NCBI GenBank assembly: GCA_037447655.1
Contig: JBBHKE010002360.1
Coordinates: forward strand, 46,983 to 95,394
Direction of reading: 5' to 3'
Origin: Zygnema cylindricum
Taxonomy: Eukaryota > Streptophyta > Zygnematophyceae > Zygnematales > Zygnemataceae
DNA length: 48,412 bases
The notes under the pieces are model-generated. The model did not search any database and was not told the origin of the DNA. It saw nothing but the letters and a program-made list of their open reading frames with translations. Positions 9,698 to 19,984 of this stretch are shown here, piece after piece; the first letter of the stretch is position 1; each line of letters opens with the position of its first letter. The translations under genes and the position numbers were made by a program.

Positions 9698-10650
9698 TGT
9701 TGTTTTGAAAAATCAGTTTCGTGCGTAACTGCTTATTGGATTTGATATGGAGGTTTGAATAGATTCACGGATTGGGGGAGCGAACGGATTGATAATTAAA
9801 TTTACGTAAAAGACTCATTGAGTGGTGTGAACAAGCAATGACAAATGGACTGCGGATTTCGAAGCGATCCGATGTAAAAAAAACGGAATGATGAAATAGG
9901 CGCCGCCGGTACGGAGCAGCTGCGACGCAGTTAAGTCAACGTAGTTGCGGCTATTTTTATGATCCGTACGGAAAGCGCAGCCAGCGCAACTACGGATAAT
10001 ATGAATAGGATAGATTTTAAGTAATGATGATTAAACGATAGTGGTAGCTTAGTGGTTGCTTAGTGGTAGCTTAGTTTTTGACATACGAAAAGTACGGTGT
10101 AAATATTATGTACAACAGAGGTTTGTCCTTTTGACTAGTTAGGTTATTAGAGTAGATATAGTACGGCTGGTATGCCTCCGTACTCTGAGTATAACTTGCA
10201 GGACTTAGATTATTTTATGTATCGCAGTCAAGTTAATAAAAGTAATGGCAGACTGTTTTCTGCATCTTTGACCTGTTGGTGTGATCACTGTGATTGGTCC
10301 TTTCATGTGAAACTTTGTGGAGTTATTCTATGATATAGAATCTATATGTGTGTAAAGTTTCATTGTATTCCAGTATCTCTATAAGATTCTGTGAACAGTC
10401 TAAGTGGTTAGTTTGTGAAGCTGTCAGCTATTTTTAGGAAACTCTGGAGCTTATATCTTCTAGATGCCGTGGTGGATTTGGCTGTAACTTTGGGAGTTTA
10501 CAGTGTATATGGTATACTGCATATTGGTGCAGTTTGAGATCATTTTGTTTATTATGGAGTAATCTGTGTCGTCTAAAACACAGCTGTTTTTGAGGTAGTC
10601 TGTGGGTGTTTCCGTGAGTAATCCATGGCTGAAATTAGCTATGGACAACA
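9698..10650 (+). repeat. 5' LTR of element A
   Basis: TGTTGTTTTGAAAAATC to GCTATGGACAACA. Its last 26 bp encode the first gag codons (MAEISYGQQ). It includes a mutated copy of the GGATCGC-GAA-GCGATCC hairpin near 9856. No tRNA-like module was seen in this LTR family. Confidence 0.9.
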
Positions 10651-10936
10651 GGTTATGGGCCCACACCCATGGCTACCTATATTTGATGGATCAAAATATC
10701 ACTATTGGAAGTGTGCGCTCGAGAGCTACTTCGAGATGATGGAGCTAATGGATGTGGTGGATGGTACCTTGGCCGAAACATCAAATGAATGGAAAAGGAA
10801 AAATCATGAGTGTCTAAGAGTTATCAAGAACTCCTTGACTGAGGATTTGGTAATGTCATACCTAATTTTTAAAAAGGCAGCTGAATTATGGAAGAGCTCA
10901 AAATATATGTATGCAAAGAAGTCTTTATATCATTAG
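10625..10936 (+). pseudogene. gag: gag N-terminal part, element A
   Basis: 103 residues starting in the LTR: MAEISYGQQ then VMGPHPWLPIFDGSKYHYW, a typical copia Gag opening, followed by MELMDVVDGT and ECLRVIKNSL. A stop follows SLYH; the next block resumes about 48 nt later in another frame, so the gene is broken by a nonsense change or frameshift. Confidence 0.8.
10651..10665 (+). other. Half-tRNA primer-binding site of element A
   Basis: GGTTATGGGCCCACA right after the LTR pairs with the initiator tRNA-Met anticodon stem-loop over 14 bases and is read as VMGPH in gag. Confidence 0.8.
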
Positions 10937-10984
10937 CTTAGTAGTGTTACCTAAATAGTTGAACACAAGTATGTAGGAGGTAGT

Positions 10985-11524
10985 ATGGAGAAACACTGTA
11001 TTGACTTACAAGTATTATTTGCAGAAAATGATTTGGCGGGGGGAAACTTTACAGATGCTCAACAAGCTATCTTGTTAATGAGAAGTCCACCTAAAAAATA
11101 TAAGAGTGCACTAGATCGATTGACTTTAATTGATAAAAATGATTGGAACGTAACTGTAGCTAGACGAGTTATTCTAGATGAAGAGGCTAATAGAAAGGTC
11201 TTATCAAGTGAAAGGAATATAAAGGAATCTAAGTCTCAGTTTCAGAAAGTTAAAGGTAATAGTGAGTTCGGAGATCGGCCAAAGAATTGTTTTTACTGTA
11301 ATGATTTAGGACATACCTTTAGGGTATGTCCATCATATAAAAGTGCATGTGTTACAGGGAAGTTTAGAGATGGATGGGACAACACCCTAGTTCGAACCCC
11401 AACAAGAAAGGAATCCAGTGCTTTCGTGAGTGAGAGACAAGACTCGACAAATGACAAAAGGTATACACCGTGGGTTGACGAATTTATGTATTACCGACCT
11501 TCTGTGGTGTTTGGAATGGAGTAA
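10985..11524 (+). CDS. gag: gag C-terminal part with zinc knuckle, element A
   Basis: 179 residues. The early part (LQVLFAENDLAGGNFTDAQQ, LLMRSPPKKYKSALDRL) matches the copia capsid-like helical region, and CFYCNDLGHTFRVC is a CCHC knuckle (C-X2-C-X4-H-X4-C). It ends YRPSVVFGME. The paralogue in element F shares all these parts, which supports a real family protein despite the break upstream. Confidence 0.75.
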   Translation: MEKHCIDLQVLFAENDLAGGNFTDAQQAILLMRSPPKKYKSALDRLTLIDKNDWNVTVARRVILDEEANRKVLSSERNIKESKSQFQKVKGNSEFGDRPKNCFYCNDLGHTFRVCPSYKSACVTGKFRDGWDNTLVRTPTRKESSAFVSERQDSTNDKRYTPWVDEFMYYRPSVVFGME

Positions 11525-11610
11525 AGGAGGAGGTGACAAGAAAGGATTTGTTGTCTGTCCGTTTTTCAGACGTTAGATTGGTGAGTAAAAAAGAGTTACA
11601 GGAGTAAGAG

Positions 11611-12372
11611 TTGTTTGAAGTAAGAAAAATTAGAGGAAGTGAAGGTCACTTGGAAGTGGAAGCCGAAAAATACTTAAACATAAAGACTAATAAACTAAAC
11701 CCAATTTATCTAGAAGGACAGGGCGAAGATATAAAGGAAACTGGAATTAGAAATGAGGTGTATAATGTGGAAACTGGTGGAAGGAATTATGTCACCGAAG
11801 ATAGTGTGGTGAAGGACGAAAGAGAGAAGGACACGATTTCTGTGACCTTATCAGATGACAAAATCTGTGAGTGAAAATTGCCTACAAGAAAGTTTGTTAA
11901 CTGAAGCAAGAGGAGTTGAAGAAAGATATGGACACTTAGAAGCAGAAACTAGAAATAAGGTGGCACTAAAAATTGGTGAACTAGGAGAAGAACAAAGAAA
12001 AACTGTTCAGAAAATCAGAGTGAGAAAAGAAGTTTGTGGGAGTGAAAAATGTAATAGAAATGCAAAGTTAGAAATATAGGAAAGGAAAATAGCAAAGAAA
12101 AAGTGCAAATGAAAAGAAAAACAATCAAAATTAGAATTTATCAGATAAATGAAGTTGATGGAAGTAGCAAATCTATGAAGAAAAACATAAAGGTGAAACA
12201 GAAAGCTAGTATTTGTGATATTAAACTAGTAGAAAATTGTGACAGAAATGTAAACTTTCAAACAAGACAAAATATCATGAAGAAAACAAAAAGAAGAGGT
12301 AATATTCAAAGGATCACGGGTAAGAGAAAACATGCTCAAAAATTGATCAAGAAAAGAGAGCGGAAGAAATGA
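11611..12372 (+). pseudogene. Lys/Glu-rich gag tail, element A
   Basis: Three consecutive short frames (11611-11874, 11855-12079, 12103-12372) encode charged, low-complexity sequence with repeats such as GHLEVEAE/GHLEAETR and many KKRK runs. It occupies the place of pol. Element F has comparable sequence at 22450-22850. Function unknown; it may be a decayed extension of gag. Confidence 0.45.
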
Positions 12373-12525
12373 TTTTCTGGAGGATATTTTTGACATTCGA
12401 TTTGTTTTTGGTTGGACTTTAGATTTGTATTCTTCCTTGTTGAGTTAGTTGAAAAGAACCAAAAATATTTATTTATGTATTCTTGAAGACGAAGGAGGTG
12501 GTGGAAGCAATGACTTGTTCAGGAA

Positions 12526-12589
12526 GGAAAATTTCGGGAGACATGGCAGAGAGCAGCGAAGGAAAGAAAATTTCGGGAGACATGGCAGA
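12526..12589. repeat. 39 bp direct repeat in element A
   Basis: GAAAATTTCGGGAGACATGG and GCAGAG occur twice, at 12526 and 12565, in noncoding sequence rich in GCAGCG. Confidence 0.8.
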
Positions 12590-12659
12590 GCGCAGCGAAA
12601 GCAGTGGAGAATCATCATAAGAAGTTCGCGTCGCAAACAGCAACGCAACTTAGCGGCGC

Positions 12660-13085
12660 AGCGAAAGGAGTGGTGACGTATGACACTTACATGCTGATTA
12701 TTTTATTCCAGGTGCAAGCATCTAAATATTCAAGGGTTATGCATTTATGGCGTAAGAAGAGCTATTACATGACACTTTTTGCAAAAAGGCAGCAAGCAAC
12801 TGGGAATTGGCAAAGGGCAGCAGGAGCGATGGCGACGTCGGCAAAACATTGGTGATGTGTTGTTTTTGCTAAATTTATTGTATGATGAACAGTGGAGGTT
12901 GATACAGAATTTTGAATACTTTTTTTTTTTTTATTTCTTAGTTTATCCATTAGAGTGGAAACATTTGCGTACAGCATGGACTAATGCGTCTAAAGCTTTA
13001 GGGGAGTGTAGATTTTGAAAGCTTTAGTCTCAGTAGATGAGGCTATGAGGAGGAAGTTAAAGGTGAAAAAAAGCAGCAGTTAGGA
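12660..13085. other. Noncoding internal region of element A
   Basis: No protein motif recognised. Contains a poly-T run near 12919 and GCAGC-rich words. Probably untranslated space between the gag tail and the 3' LTR. Confidence 0.4.
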
Positions 13086-13260
13086 CTGCGATGTCAAACT
13101 AGCGCAGCATAGCAGTACACGTTGCACTTTGTATTCATACTGCGTTGCGATGTAAAACTAGCGCAGCGTAGCAACATACCAGTACACGCTGCACTTTGAA
13201 TTCATACTGCGCTGCGATGTCAAACTAGCGCAGCGTAGCAACATAGTATTACACGCTGCA
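13086..13260. repeat. Tandem repeat of a GCGCAGCGTAGCAAC unit
   Basis: Three imperfect copies starting TGCGATGT at 13087, 13146 and 13213 (periods 59 and 67), each with AACTAGCGCAGC and ACACGYTGCA. Confidence 0.85.
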
Positions 13261-13286
13261 TATTTTTCTGAGTGCACGAAACTAAA

Positions 13287-13298
13287 TTTTCTGGGGAG
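13287..13298 (+). other. Polypurine tract of element A
   Basis: TTTTCTGGGGAG directly precedes the 3' LTR, the usual place of the plus-strand primer. Element F has TTTCGGGGGAG at the same position. Confidence 0.75.
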
Positions 13299-14251
13299 TG
13301 TTGTTTTGAAAAATCAGTTTCGTGCGTAACTGCTAATTGGATTTGATATGGAGGTTTGAATAGATTCACGGATTGGGGGAGCGAACGGATTGATAATTAA
13401 AGTTACGTAAAAGACTCATTGAGTGGTGTGAACAAGCAATGACAAATAGACGGCGGATCGCGAAGCGATCCGGTGTAAAATAAACGGAATGATGAAATAG
13501 GCGCCGCCGGTACGGAGCAGCTGCGACGCAGTTAAGTCAACGCAGTTGCGGCTATTTTTATGATCCGTACGGAAAGCGCAGCCAGCGCAACTACGGATAA
13601 TATGAATAGGATAGATTTCAAGTAATGATGATTAAACGATAGTGGTAGCTTAGTGGTTGCTTAGTGGTAGCTTAGTTTCTGACATATGAAGAGTACGGTG
13701 TAAATATTCTGTACAACAGAGGTTTGTCCTTTTGACTAGTTAGGTTATTAGAGTAGATACAGTACGGCTGGTATGCCTCCGTACTCTGAGTATAACTTGC
13801 AGGACTTAGATTATTTTATGTATCGCAGTCAAGTTAATCAAAGTAATGGCAAACTGTTTTCTGCATCTTTGACCTGTTGGTGTGATCACTGTGATTGGTC
13901 CTTTCATGTGAAACTTTGTGGAGTTATTCTATGATATATAATCTATATGTGTGTATAGTTTTATTGTATTCCAGTATCTCTATAAGATTCTGTGAACAGT
14001 CTAAGTGGTTAGTTTGTGAAGCTGTCAGCTATTTTTGGGAAACTCTGGAGCTTATATCTTCTAGATGCCGTGGTGGATTTGGCTGTAACTTTGGGAGTTT
14101 ACAGTGTATATGGTATACTGCATATTGGTGCAGTTTGAGATCATTTTGTTTATTATGGAGTAATCTGTGTCGTCTAAAACATAGCTTTTTTTGAGGTATT
14201 CTGTGGGTGTTTCCGTGAGTAATCCATGGCTGAAATAAGCTATGGACAACA
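13299..14251 (+). repeat. 3' LTR of element A
   Basis: Same 953 bp length as the 5' LTR with scattered substitutions. It keeps the hairpin CGGATCGCGAAGCGATCCGG near 13456. Ends TATGGACAACA, followed by TSD CTAGG. Confidence 0.9.
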
Positions 14252-14256
14252 CTAGG

Positions 14257-14552
14257 AGTATGCTGTCAGATAAAAAGATAAGAAAGAAGTTTTGGGCCGA
14301 AGAAATGAACTGTGCAAACTATCTCAAGAATAGGGTTCTTACTTCAATAGTAAAAGGCCAAATACCCTATGAGAGTTGGACATGCCGAAAACCAAATATT
14401 TCACACTTAAAGGTTTTTGGTAGTCAAGTGTTCAGTGTAGACACAGATCGGTCAAACTGGAAGTTATATCCAAAGGAAAACCAGGATATCTTCTAGGAAA
14501 TGATGAAGATGTAAAAGGATATAGAGTCTATGATCTCAAAAGAGAGGATATT
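14257..14552 (+). pseudogene. pol: copia integrase continuation, element G
   Basis: Resumes after the A insertion: RSMLSDKKIRKKFWAEEMNC, ANYLKNRVLTSIVKGQIPYE, then HLKVFGSQVFSVDTDRSNWK, the standard copia sequence after the integrase core. A stop at 14494 and frame changes precede its end, where element E starts. Confidence 0.85.
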
Positions 14553-15150
14553 TGAAACTCTGAGACCTCTAGTGGTCCTTAAATTAGGCAGCTCTCAAGA
14601 AGCCTATCTAGTTAGTGCCAACTCCAAGTTGATACAAACCCAAATTATTGACCCCTTGACAATCAAAACCCCAATACAATTTCATCCCTGTGAAATAAGA
14701 CATTTTGTGTGCTTAGTTCCACCACAGAATGCAAAGTTAGAATATGAGTTTTGGACACATTCACCCATTTTGACTTTCCCTTAGAAATGCAGCCACTTTG
14801 GCAAGAAAATACTCTAACCGACTACACCTCTGTGTAGCGTGGTCTCCTTTGAGTCTGCAACAAAAAGAATCACTGAATTTTGTCAACCGAGTGAATTTTT
14901 ATCGAATGGCAAAGTTTGCCTATTTAAACAGACGCTCTCTTGGAGAGAGGCGACTACTTACCAAAAACATTCTAAGTCCTATTTCCTCTGTGAAACCCCT
15001 TCTACTGACTTATGATTCAATCGTAGGACTGTACCGTATATGGAGTACAAGTACCGGAGTACTTTATTTACGGTAACTGTTCTACATGGCCAAAACAATG
15101 ACATTTGTCACATCCGGATTTGTTGACCTCCTCTCTGGAGATTCCGTAAA

Positions 15151-15156
15151 CACGTG
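15151..15156. promoter_or_regulatory. G-box CACGTG, 3' LTR of E
   Basis: CACGTG at the same relative place as in the other LTRs. Confidence 0.45.
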
Positions 15157-15418
15157 CGATTGTGCCATGTGTTTTTCGGAGTTGCGCCTTCTGGAAAACG
15201 TCAAAATGCCCTTTTTGTGATATTGGCTCCTATCACGGCCGTTCGATGAAGTCTGGATTGAATATTAGCCGTTGAAATAAATGTTCGTAGAATTTATTTC
15301 GTGCGGTACTATAGTACACAACTAGTTCTATGTTCTAACGTACTATTTATTAGTTAAACAAAATATCCTATTAGTAAACGTTTAAATATCTATCAAACCC
15401 TATATATCTCAGCATTGG

Positions 15419-15510
15419 TCATAGACTTAATAGAAATAGCTAACGGCTACAAGGCGATTGATGAATGGCAGGTACCAAGATCACACCCTGGAACCGGCAA
15501 ACCTCTTTTT
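15419..15510 (+). promoter_or_regulatory. tRNA-like module, 3' LTR of E
   Basis: Plus strand, antisense to E: ATAGCTAACGGCTAC, then AAGATCACACCCTGG (decayed B-box), then TTTTT at 15506-15510. Confidence 0.4.
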
Positions 15511-15563
15511 GGTTAATCTACCAGTTTCTACTCCTGTCTCTCTAGAAGACCTAGGCAGCCATG

Positions 15564-15632
15564 ACTCTACCTCCTTTTCTAGCCATTAGTGACTACAACA
15601 AGTGTGGGGGCTTGGAGAAGGGAGTTAGAGGC
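15564..15632 (-). other. LTR stem-loop, 3' LTR of E
   Basis: Arms CTCTACCTCC... and ...GGGAGTTAGAG flank the loop AGTGACTACAACAAGTGTGG. Confidence 0.5.
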
Positions 15633-15691
15633 AGACCGCCTCTGCCTTTTTCTATCCTAAATCAGACCTAGAAAATACACATATATCAACA

Positions 15692-17292
15692 CTCCCCTTA
15701 TTTTCATCAAACATTTTATTTGCATCTTGTTTATCAAACATTTTATTTTTTCTGCCACTTTTTATAAATCCGAGCTTTTAGAGCAAAGATTTTATCCACC
15801 TCATCCCCTTTCCATCCGAGCAAAATATAAATTCCCTCTTGCAGTTCAAACAGCCAGCCCCATCCCCAATCTGCAACACATACCTAGATATTAACCCTTT
15901 TACAGGCACACCTTCATAAATGGAATCACTCCTATTAGTGATGTCAAATCCGTTACCCCCCAAAAATTTCCCAAACAACAAGTGTCCCCATTAAGTGTCT
16001 CATATGATCTACGTATTTTGTACTCATATTTTTATCCATGATACTTACCCCATTTTTTGAACTTTCCTCACTCTCTCCTATGGATTTCTTTCCACTATCA
16101 CTTTCTAATTTTATTCCCAATAAATATTTCTCCTCCCTTAAACTTTTTATTAAACATCCCTGTTCTCCCCTATCTTTTAAAACCCCCTCTAGATTTACTC
16201 CTTCCCTTTTCTCAGATTCCGTTCAAGTCTCCCATTCCGACCAGTTTTCTATTTCTATAATATCAATAAAATTATCCTCATTATATATAATTTTCCCCTT
16301 TTCAATTATTGATTCTAGATATGATTTTCTCATTTCTAAATCACACTTTCTACACTCTTTGACATCCTCATCATGTCTAACTCCCTCTAGTACCTCCTTC
16401 CCTTTTACTTCCCTAATACCTCTAAAAGCACACTGTTGCTTTTGTGGAATTTTTGTGTACTTTTCTCTCTTCTCCATTCTACTGATGTGAAGAAGCTCCA
16501 AAAAATCTCCATCCACTTTCTCCTCTTCCCTTTCTTCCTCCTCATCCATGTTCCAACTTCTAAGTTCTTCCAAACAAGGGCATTCCTCCATATAATGATC
16601 CGGTTCCCTACAAAAGAAGCAAACCCCCTTATTTAAAGCTCCCCTTTCTTTTCCTCTCCCTCTCTTTCCACCAAAATTTCGATAAGGTTAACCTTTGTCT
16701 TTCTTCCTTTCATCACGCTTACGCTCGTCACCGCCGTTCCTCTTATCACGCTTCCGCTAGTCACCACGAGTTGTTAGTGTATTCACCCTGTTCGTTCCCC
16801 TACGAAGCTCCAAAGTGCCTTCCCTCACAAGAATTATCCCCATGGTAATGCTCCAAGTCCATGAGGAGCCATCCATTTCTTGCATACGGTTAATGATGTT
16901 TTCGTACTCATCTGGGAGTTTCATGATTAGTGTGTTAATCTTTCTCTCCTCAGATTCTACATATCCCGCACTAGCAAGCTCAACGTATAACGCAACAATA
17001 TCATTGCAAAATTCTATCATGCTACCGCCTTTATAAACATAGGCCTCTATTTCCTACTTTACTAATTGCTGCCTCTGTATAGTCTCACTGCATCTCTAGT
17101 GAATTTGCCTTCTATAAACCTTGAAGGTATCCCAAGACTGGATGGACGCCTCACCCGTCCACCTACTATTCCCCAATACCTTTTCTCACATTGAGCTCTT
17201 GTCATCATACTTTCCCAGTATATCAAGCCAGCTCCATTACATATGGGCACCCTAGATGGTGGGCCCATAACATGCAACTTTGAGACCTCCAT
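15692..17292 (-). pseudogene. gag: gag with replaced C-terminal tail, element E
   Basis: Starts in the LTR: MEVSKLH then VMGPPSRVPICNG. Pieces follow with breaks: MIEFCNDIVALYVELASAGY, MKLPDEYENIINRMQ, a Lys/Arg-rich linker, the second half of the CCHC knuckle (HYMEEC equivalent), CLEELRSWN, then IPQKQQCAFRGIREVKG, where protease should follow but does not. The tail is charged and ends with GAGCLNCKREFIFCSDGKGM. A TAG sits before EIEAY near 17057, as at the matching codon of array unit 3. Confidence 0.75.
17258..17272 (-). other. Half-tRNA primer-binding site of element E
   Basis: Plus strand GGTGGGCCCATAACA; in element sense TGTTATGGGCCCACC, following the LTR end TTGCA. Confidence 0.8.
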
Positions 17293-17739
17293 ATGACCTC
17301 AGTGTAAGCAGCTCACACGAAGCCTCTAGGAAAACCCTGACCCCTTTGTCTTTCAGCACGAATAACAACCACCTTGGCAAACAAAAGCTCCAACCACCTT
17401 CACCCTTGTGAAGGCAAGACTCCCTTGAGTTGATAGAAAAAAGAATCGCTGAATTTGCTCCCTTGAGTAGTAAGTTATAGAGGGTCAAAGTTGACCTTTT
17501 GTATAGAAGCTCTCTAGGAGAGAGGGTCCTATCTACCAATTTTTCTAAGTCCTATCTCTCTCACAAACTCTATCTACTTGTGTACGGCACCAATCATATT
17601 ACACTGCCGTACATAAAAGTACAGCTACTTGTGTACTTTATGTACGGAATTTGTACGACATGGCCTGAATGTCGACACATGTCATATCCGCATTCAGTCC
17701 CGTAATTCCCGAAGATGCCACGATCCAACGTAATCTTGC

Positions 17740-17745
17740 CACGTG
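17740..17745. promoter_or_regulatory. G-box CACGTG, 5' LTR of E
   Basis: TTGCCACGTGTCAT; conserved LTR position. Confidence 0.5.
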
Positions 17746-18035
17746 TCATCCGATGTGGCGATGACCACAAAGCGCCGAGAATCTCTTTCGCGATCTCGAC
17801 TTTCTTTTCGGCCGTCCGATTGAATGCAAATTTCAATCTTAGCCGTCATAAATGCTTGTGCGGTATTTGTTTCGTAAAAGAAACAAAATGTGCGGAATTT
17901 GTTTTTTGTCTTTACCGAAATCCGTACATTTACATAACGGGATCTATGTAACCGTAAACATCCGCCGTTAAATGAATTTTCTTACGGGGTAACATTTAAA
18001 TAAATATCAAACCCAATAGTATGTATCATAATTTC

Positions 18036-18123
18036 TAGACTTAACGGCTAAGGCTACCTGCTACCGGCGTTCTGACGGTCGACAGGTACCAGGATCAAAT
18101 CTCGTTACCGACATACACCTTTT
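18036..18123 (+). promoter_or_regulatory. tRNA-like module, 5' LTR of E
   Basis: Antisense to E: AACGGCTAAGGCTACC (A-box/D-arm-like), AGGATCAAATCTC (B-box-like), TTTT at 18120-18123. Confidence 0.5.
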
Positions 18124-18197
18124 AGTAAATAAAACTACCTATTTGTAAATTAACTAATCTATTTCCCGTTAACCTCTGGATAGCCTAGGTAGCCATG

Positions 18198-18264
18198 GCT
18201 CTAGCTTCCTCTCCAACTTCTCAGTGACTGCAACAAGTGTGGGAGTTGGAGAGAGAAGTTAGAG
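18198..18264 (-). other. LTR stem-loop, 5' LTR of E
   Basis: Arms CTCTAGCTTCCTCTCCAACT and AGTTGGAGAGAGAAGTTAGA pair almost throughout, round the loop TCTCAGTGACTGCAACAAG. Confidence 0.6.
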
Positions 18265-18332
18265 GCAGACTTCCTCGACTTCTTTCTATGTTCCAATTTA
18301 GACCTAGAAAATAATAAAATAACCATCAATTT

Positions 18333-18842
18333 CTACAATAAGTACATCTCCTATTGTACTTTCTTGTACTATATAGTGTTCTTATTGGTCTAGGGTTTAG
18401 TAGTAGGTAGTCGTGAGTAGGCATACTTAGTGATATTTAGGTACCTCTCTTTAAGAGAGCTTCTAACTATAAAGGTCATCTTTGACCTGCCATAACTTAG
18501 TGCCCAGGTGAGCAAATTCAGTGATTCTTTTTGCTGCGGACTCAAAGGAGTCGAAGCTACATAGAGGTGTAGTCGGTCAGAGTCTTTGCGTGCGAGGGTG
18601 GCACTTATTTAGTGGGAAATTCAAAGTGGGGAATATTGTCCAATACACATATTCAAGCTTTGCATTCTGTGGTGGAACTGAGCACACATAAGGTTTTCTC
18701 TTCACAGAGGTGAAGGAGTATTAGGGTTCTGATTGTTAAGGGATCATTCATTTGGGTTGATATCATTTTGGAGTCGGCACTATCTAGATTAACATCTTTT
18801 GGATCTGCGAATTCTGTGTGCAACGGAGCCCATAGAATTTCA
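18333..18842 (+). repeat. Truncated LTR of family B, plus orientation
   Basis: Matches the second half of the element B LTR inverted (TACTATATAGTGTTC, GGTTTAGTAGTAGGTAGTCG) and ends GAGCCCATAGAATTTCA, the family B LTR end. The first half is missing at the junction with E. It lies against gypsy sequence at 18843. Confidence 0.75.
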
Positions 18843-18997
18843 ATAGGTTCCCCAGGTTTTCCTATGCCCCACTCTGCTCGCCACTCTGAAGGATCCCAAT
18901 AGAAGCGTTTGGCAAAATTGAAGGCGAGGTCCGAGTGTTGAGGGTCGATAGGTAGTTGAAAGAGGTAGTCGGGAATTTTGTCCCCTTTCCTACTCAT
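18843..18997 (-). pseudogene. Unassigned C-terminal frame in gypsy tail region
   Basis: About 52 residues beginning MSRKGDKIPDYLFQLPI, with RFYWDPSEWRAEWGIGKPG, before the frame runs into the family B LTR fragment. I do not recognise the domain. It may be a gypsy gag or tail piece, or a third element. Confidence 0.3.
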
Positions 18998-19980
18998 CTC
19001 TTCCGTTTCTCTTTCTCCCCGTCAAAGAATAATTACATCATCCCCACTAAAGTACTGTGCCTCGGCCTTCTTTTTGGCGCTCTCTAAGGACTGCTCGTCG
19101 GCGGTACTCTACTTGTTTGGGTCTCTAATCACCTCCAAATTAGAGCCACGCTCCTCCTCCGGTGGGGGTGTCGATTCCTGCTCTGGGTCGATAGTGTCCG
19201 GCAGCTTTTGATCTTCTGCTTACTCTTGGTCCCCCTCTCGGAGTGGAGTATACTCAGGGTCCAACAAATTTTCTGACCCCTCCCCTCTGCTGGTTTCACT
19301 TGTTCCTTCCGCGCTACTAGCTGTCACTTCCTGCTCCGATGCTTCCACTATCTCCATTTCTTCGGTCCGCCTCTACCATAATCTCAACTGCAACTAACAA
19401 TCTATCCTGGCGGGGCATATCTTTCTGACCTATCCGTACGAGTCTCCTCCTTTTTGATGGTGGAGAGGACAACCACTCCATGGATACTGTGGTACTTAAG
19501 AGTTTAGGTAGCTTGAAGAGTGAGGGCAGACTAGCGCTGCGGAGCGAGATGCTATCCAAACTGTTGTGACTAGGTTTGTCGCGAGGGCTGATGGCGACTT
19601 TAGTTGAGAGGGTTAAGGGTTTCACTCTTCGACTCTTCCAAGCGTTGCAGCGTGCAAGTGTACCACAGCGTCCACATATTGTAGATTACGCTGTTGCGAT
19701 GATACCGAGGGTTTGACGTCGCCAATGTTACAATTCATGACTGCGCTGTTGCGCTTTTTTGTCTGCGCAACGTTGGCGCTGCGATTCTCTGACAACGCTG
19801 TTACTATGCTGCGCTTTAGTGGCTGCGCACTCATAGTGTTGCGGTCCGTGATCATCGCCATTGCACTTCCTCGCCGAGTCCCCAAGATGATTGCGACGGT
19901 TGCGATATTGCGATTTGTTCCTTCTTTGCGCCGATTGCGATTGCCCCTCTGATTAGGCTGAGTGTCCACACTCTACGTAA
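18998..19980 (-). other. Charged low-complexity region after the gypsy chromodomain
   Basis: Minus-strand frames of 115 and 102 residues (19622-19969, 19317-19625) are rich in Arg, Asn and Ser with no known domain. The DNA has many GCGCTGCG/TTGCGCTG words. It may be an extension of the gypsy polyprotein or untranslated 3' sequence. Confidence 0.35.
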
Positions 19981-19984
19981 ACTA

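Larger units (their letters stand above)
9698..14251 (+). mobile_element. Gag-only LTR retrotransposon A, nested in G
   Basis: 4554 bp with two 953 bp LTRs that differ at few positions by eye, TG...CA ends (TGTTG...CAACA), a 5 bp TSD, a primer-binding site and a polypurine tract. Internally there is a copia-type gag with zinc knuckle and a long Lys/Glu-rich tail, but no protease, integrase or reverse transcriptase. This is the TR-GAG type of non-autonomous element. The similar LTRs imply a fairly recent insertion. Confidence 0.9.
6591..14552 (+). mobile_element. Ty1/copia element G, decayed, split by element A
   Basis: Plus-strand order is LTR, primer-binding site, gag with zinc knuckle, protease, integrase. 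The integrase is cut at 9697 and resumes at 14257, where element A has inserted. The body ends at 14552, where element E begins. No reverse transcriptase, RNase H or 3' LTR was found, so the 3' half is missing. Several stops and frame changes show it is dead. Confidence 0.85.
14553..15691 (-). repeat. 3' LTR of element E
   Basis: In plus orientation begins TGAAACTCTGAGACCTC and ends ATATCAACA before the polypurine complement CTCCCCTTATTTT. Holds the tRNA-like module, stem-loop and a CACGTG. Confidence 0.8.
14553..18332 (-). mobile_element. Gag-only LTR retrotransposon E
   Basis: Minus-strand element with a 3' LTR at left, an internal gag, a primer-binding site and a 5' LTR at right. No pol. 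The two LTRs are clearly diverged, so it is older than A, B or F. No TSD was found: the left flank is integrase of G and the right flank a family B LTR fragment, so the site was probably rearranged. Confidence 0.8.
17273..18332 (-). repeat. 5' LTR of element E
   Basis: In plus orientation begins TGCAACTTTGAGACCTCC. The right end is approximate (ATCAATTT), since the terminal TG...CA is mutated or disrupted at the junction with the next LTR fragment. Confidence 0.7.

Noticed and set aside
10460-10666. Minus-strand frames within the LTRs of A (also 14061-14252)
   Set aside because: Identical in both LTRs because the LTRs are identical; antisense to the gag start, no protein similarity.
9698-14251. 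Hidden reverse transcriptase in element A
   Set aside because: Frames after the zinc knuckle were read for YVDD, DSG and integrase motifs; none was found.
15692-17292. Long plus-strand frames over gag regions (for example 16038-16490, 34157-34675, 41960-42532)
   Set aside because: They are antisense to the Lys/Glu-rich gag tails; the Ser/Phe/Leu-rich translations are the mirror of that composition.
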